From contig DEAM01000027.1 of the NCBI GenBank assembly GCA_002347035.1, forward strand, positions 1-64,000: 64,000 nt of DNA. Reading direction: 5' to 3'. The notes under the pieces were generated by a model. The model saw only the letters and a list, made by a program, of their open reading frames with translations, did not search any database and was not told the origin of the DNA. Source of the DNA: Gemmatimonadales bacterium UBA2982 (GTDB lineage Bacteria > Gemmatimonadota > Gemmatimonadetes > Longimicrobiales > Gaopeijiaceae). Position numbers and translations under genes: made by a program. Shown piece after piece: positions 63,687 through 64,000 of the stretch (within the stretch, counting starts at the first letter, position 1; each line of letters starts with the position of its first letter).

Positions 63687-64000
63687 TTACCGCCCAACGG
63701 GTGCCTTCCCTCGACTTGTCTCGACGAGAATCACTCCGTTTGCTGCCATCGGAAAAGCTGTCACGGCTGCTGCTCCCTTGAGTACACGAACACGCTCGAC
63801 GGACTCTGCAGGTAGAAGATCAAGAACATGAAGACCCCTGGAGCTTCCCCTAGATAGCATCCTAAGACGAGGCGACGCATTTACACCGGATATCCGCACT
63901 CCGTCAAGATACACATCTGGAGCCTGATCCGACTGAAACGAGCTAGATCCCCGAATATGAAGGGTCGCACCGGTCCCCAAAGCTCCACCTCTCGTCACGA
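63687..64000 (-). CDS. TonB-dependent receptor plug-domain protein (N-terminus outside window)
   Basis: The frame is open to the window end. About 104 residues are visible: LHIRGSSSF, DVYLDGVRIS, LDLLPAESVERVRVLKGAAA and AANGVILVETSRG are strands and helices of the TonB receptor plug. The protein stops six residues after the plug, so no beta-barrel follows. It is either a plug-only accessory protein or a truncated receptor; the missing N-terminus may carry a carboxypeptidase-regulatory-like domain. It faces the same way as the MBL-fold gene, which follows 125 bp downstream. Confidence 0.75.
   Translation of the reverse strand, partial: VTRGGALGTGATLHIRGSSSFQSDQAPDVYLDGVRISGVNASPRLRMLSRGSSRGLHVLDLLPAESVERVRVLKGAAAVTAFPMAANGVILVETSRGKAPVGR

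Overview
The window is a gene-dense stretch (about 55 protein-coding genes, no tRNA, rRNA, CRISPR array or insertion sequence seen) from what is most likely an uncultivated Gemmatimonadota bacterium, probably free-living and aerobic. That assignment is inference from gene content: tandem CBM9/DUF5916 outer-membrane proteins, a PIG-L/NEW3 deacetylase, secreted amidohydrolase, M28 and penicillin-acylase enzymes, a TonB-plug-only protein, a MoxR/Bat operon and many signal peptides and lipoboxes point to a Gram-negative, protein- and peptide-degrading lifestyle. Starts are often GTG or TTG, and several ORFs begin better at an internal ATG with a Shine-Dalgarno sequence; those starts are used here.

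Layout. 1-2245: tail of a Gly/Gln-rich protein and the translation factor EttA. 2327-8628 (minus): a metal-uptake operon consisting of a membrane-anchored DtxR/MntR-type regulator carrying two FeoA domains, a variant FeoB, a FeoA, a canonical FeoB and an alpha/beta hydrolase. A strong inverted repeat (8648-8671) sits in the promoter shared with a divergent cluster (8748-13031) of a multicopper oxidase, a secreted amidohydrolase and a ZIP-like membrane protein. 13150-18859: complete MoxR-DUF58-BatD-BatA-BatB-TPR stress/envelope operon. 18962-23983 (minus): TolC-like channel, penicillin-acylase lipoprotein and two unknown proteins. 24282-28260 (minus): exported FAH-family protein, QueG, MazG-like pyrophosphohydrolase and quinone oxidoreductase. 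28374-30065: small unknown protein, QueE and a Nudix CoA pyrophosphatase. 30070-32904: divergent beta-propeller lipoprotein and M28 peptidase with overlapping 5' ends. 33037-39094 (minus): GyrA, an unknown protein, DUF6941, a CPBP protease and a PLP decarboxylase. 39113-42660: small unknowns, a MIP18/SufT-like protein and a HupE/UreJ-like protein. 42804-49879: NHL propeller, PP2C phosphatase, a 42-residue membrane peptide plus Na+/solute symporter, and the PIG-L deacetylase. 50106-57750: NSS transporter, two tandem CBM9/DUF5916 proteins and a serine hydrolase. 57838-64000 (minus): secreted cupin, acyl-CoA dehydrogenase, haloalkane dehalogenase with an NADPH-dependent reductase, secreted metallo-beta-lactamase fold enzyme and a plug-domain protein cut by the window end.

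The most interesting region is 2327-13031. The regulator has an N-terminal transmembrane helix, an MntR-like set of metal ligands (Asp and Glu where DtxR has Met and Cys) and two FeoA modules, which elsewhere contact FeoB. It could couple transporter state in the membrane directly to transcription of a two-FeoB operon and of a putative metallo-oxidase. A 42-residue membrane protein placed directly before a sodium symporter is a second candidate for an undescribed component.
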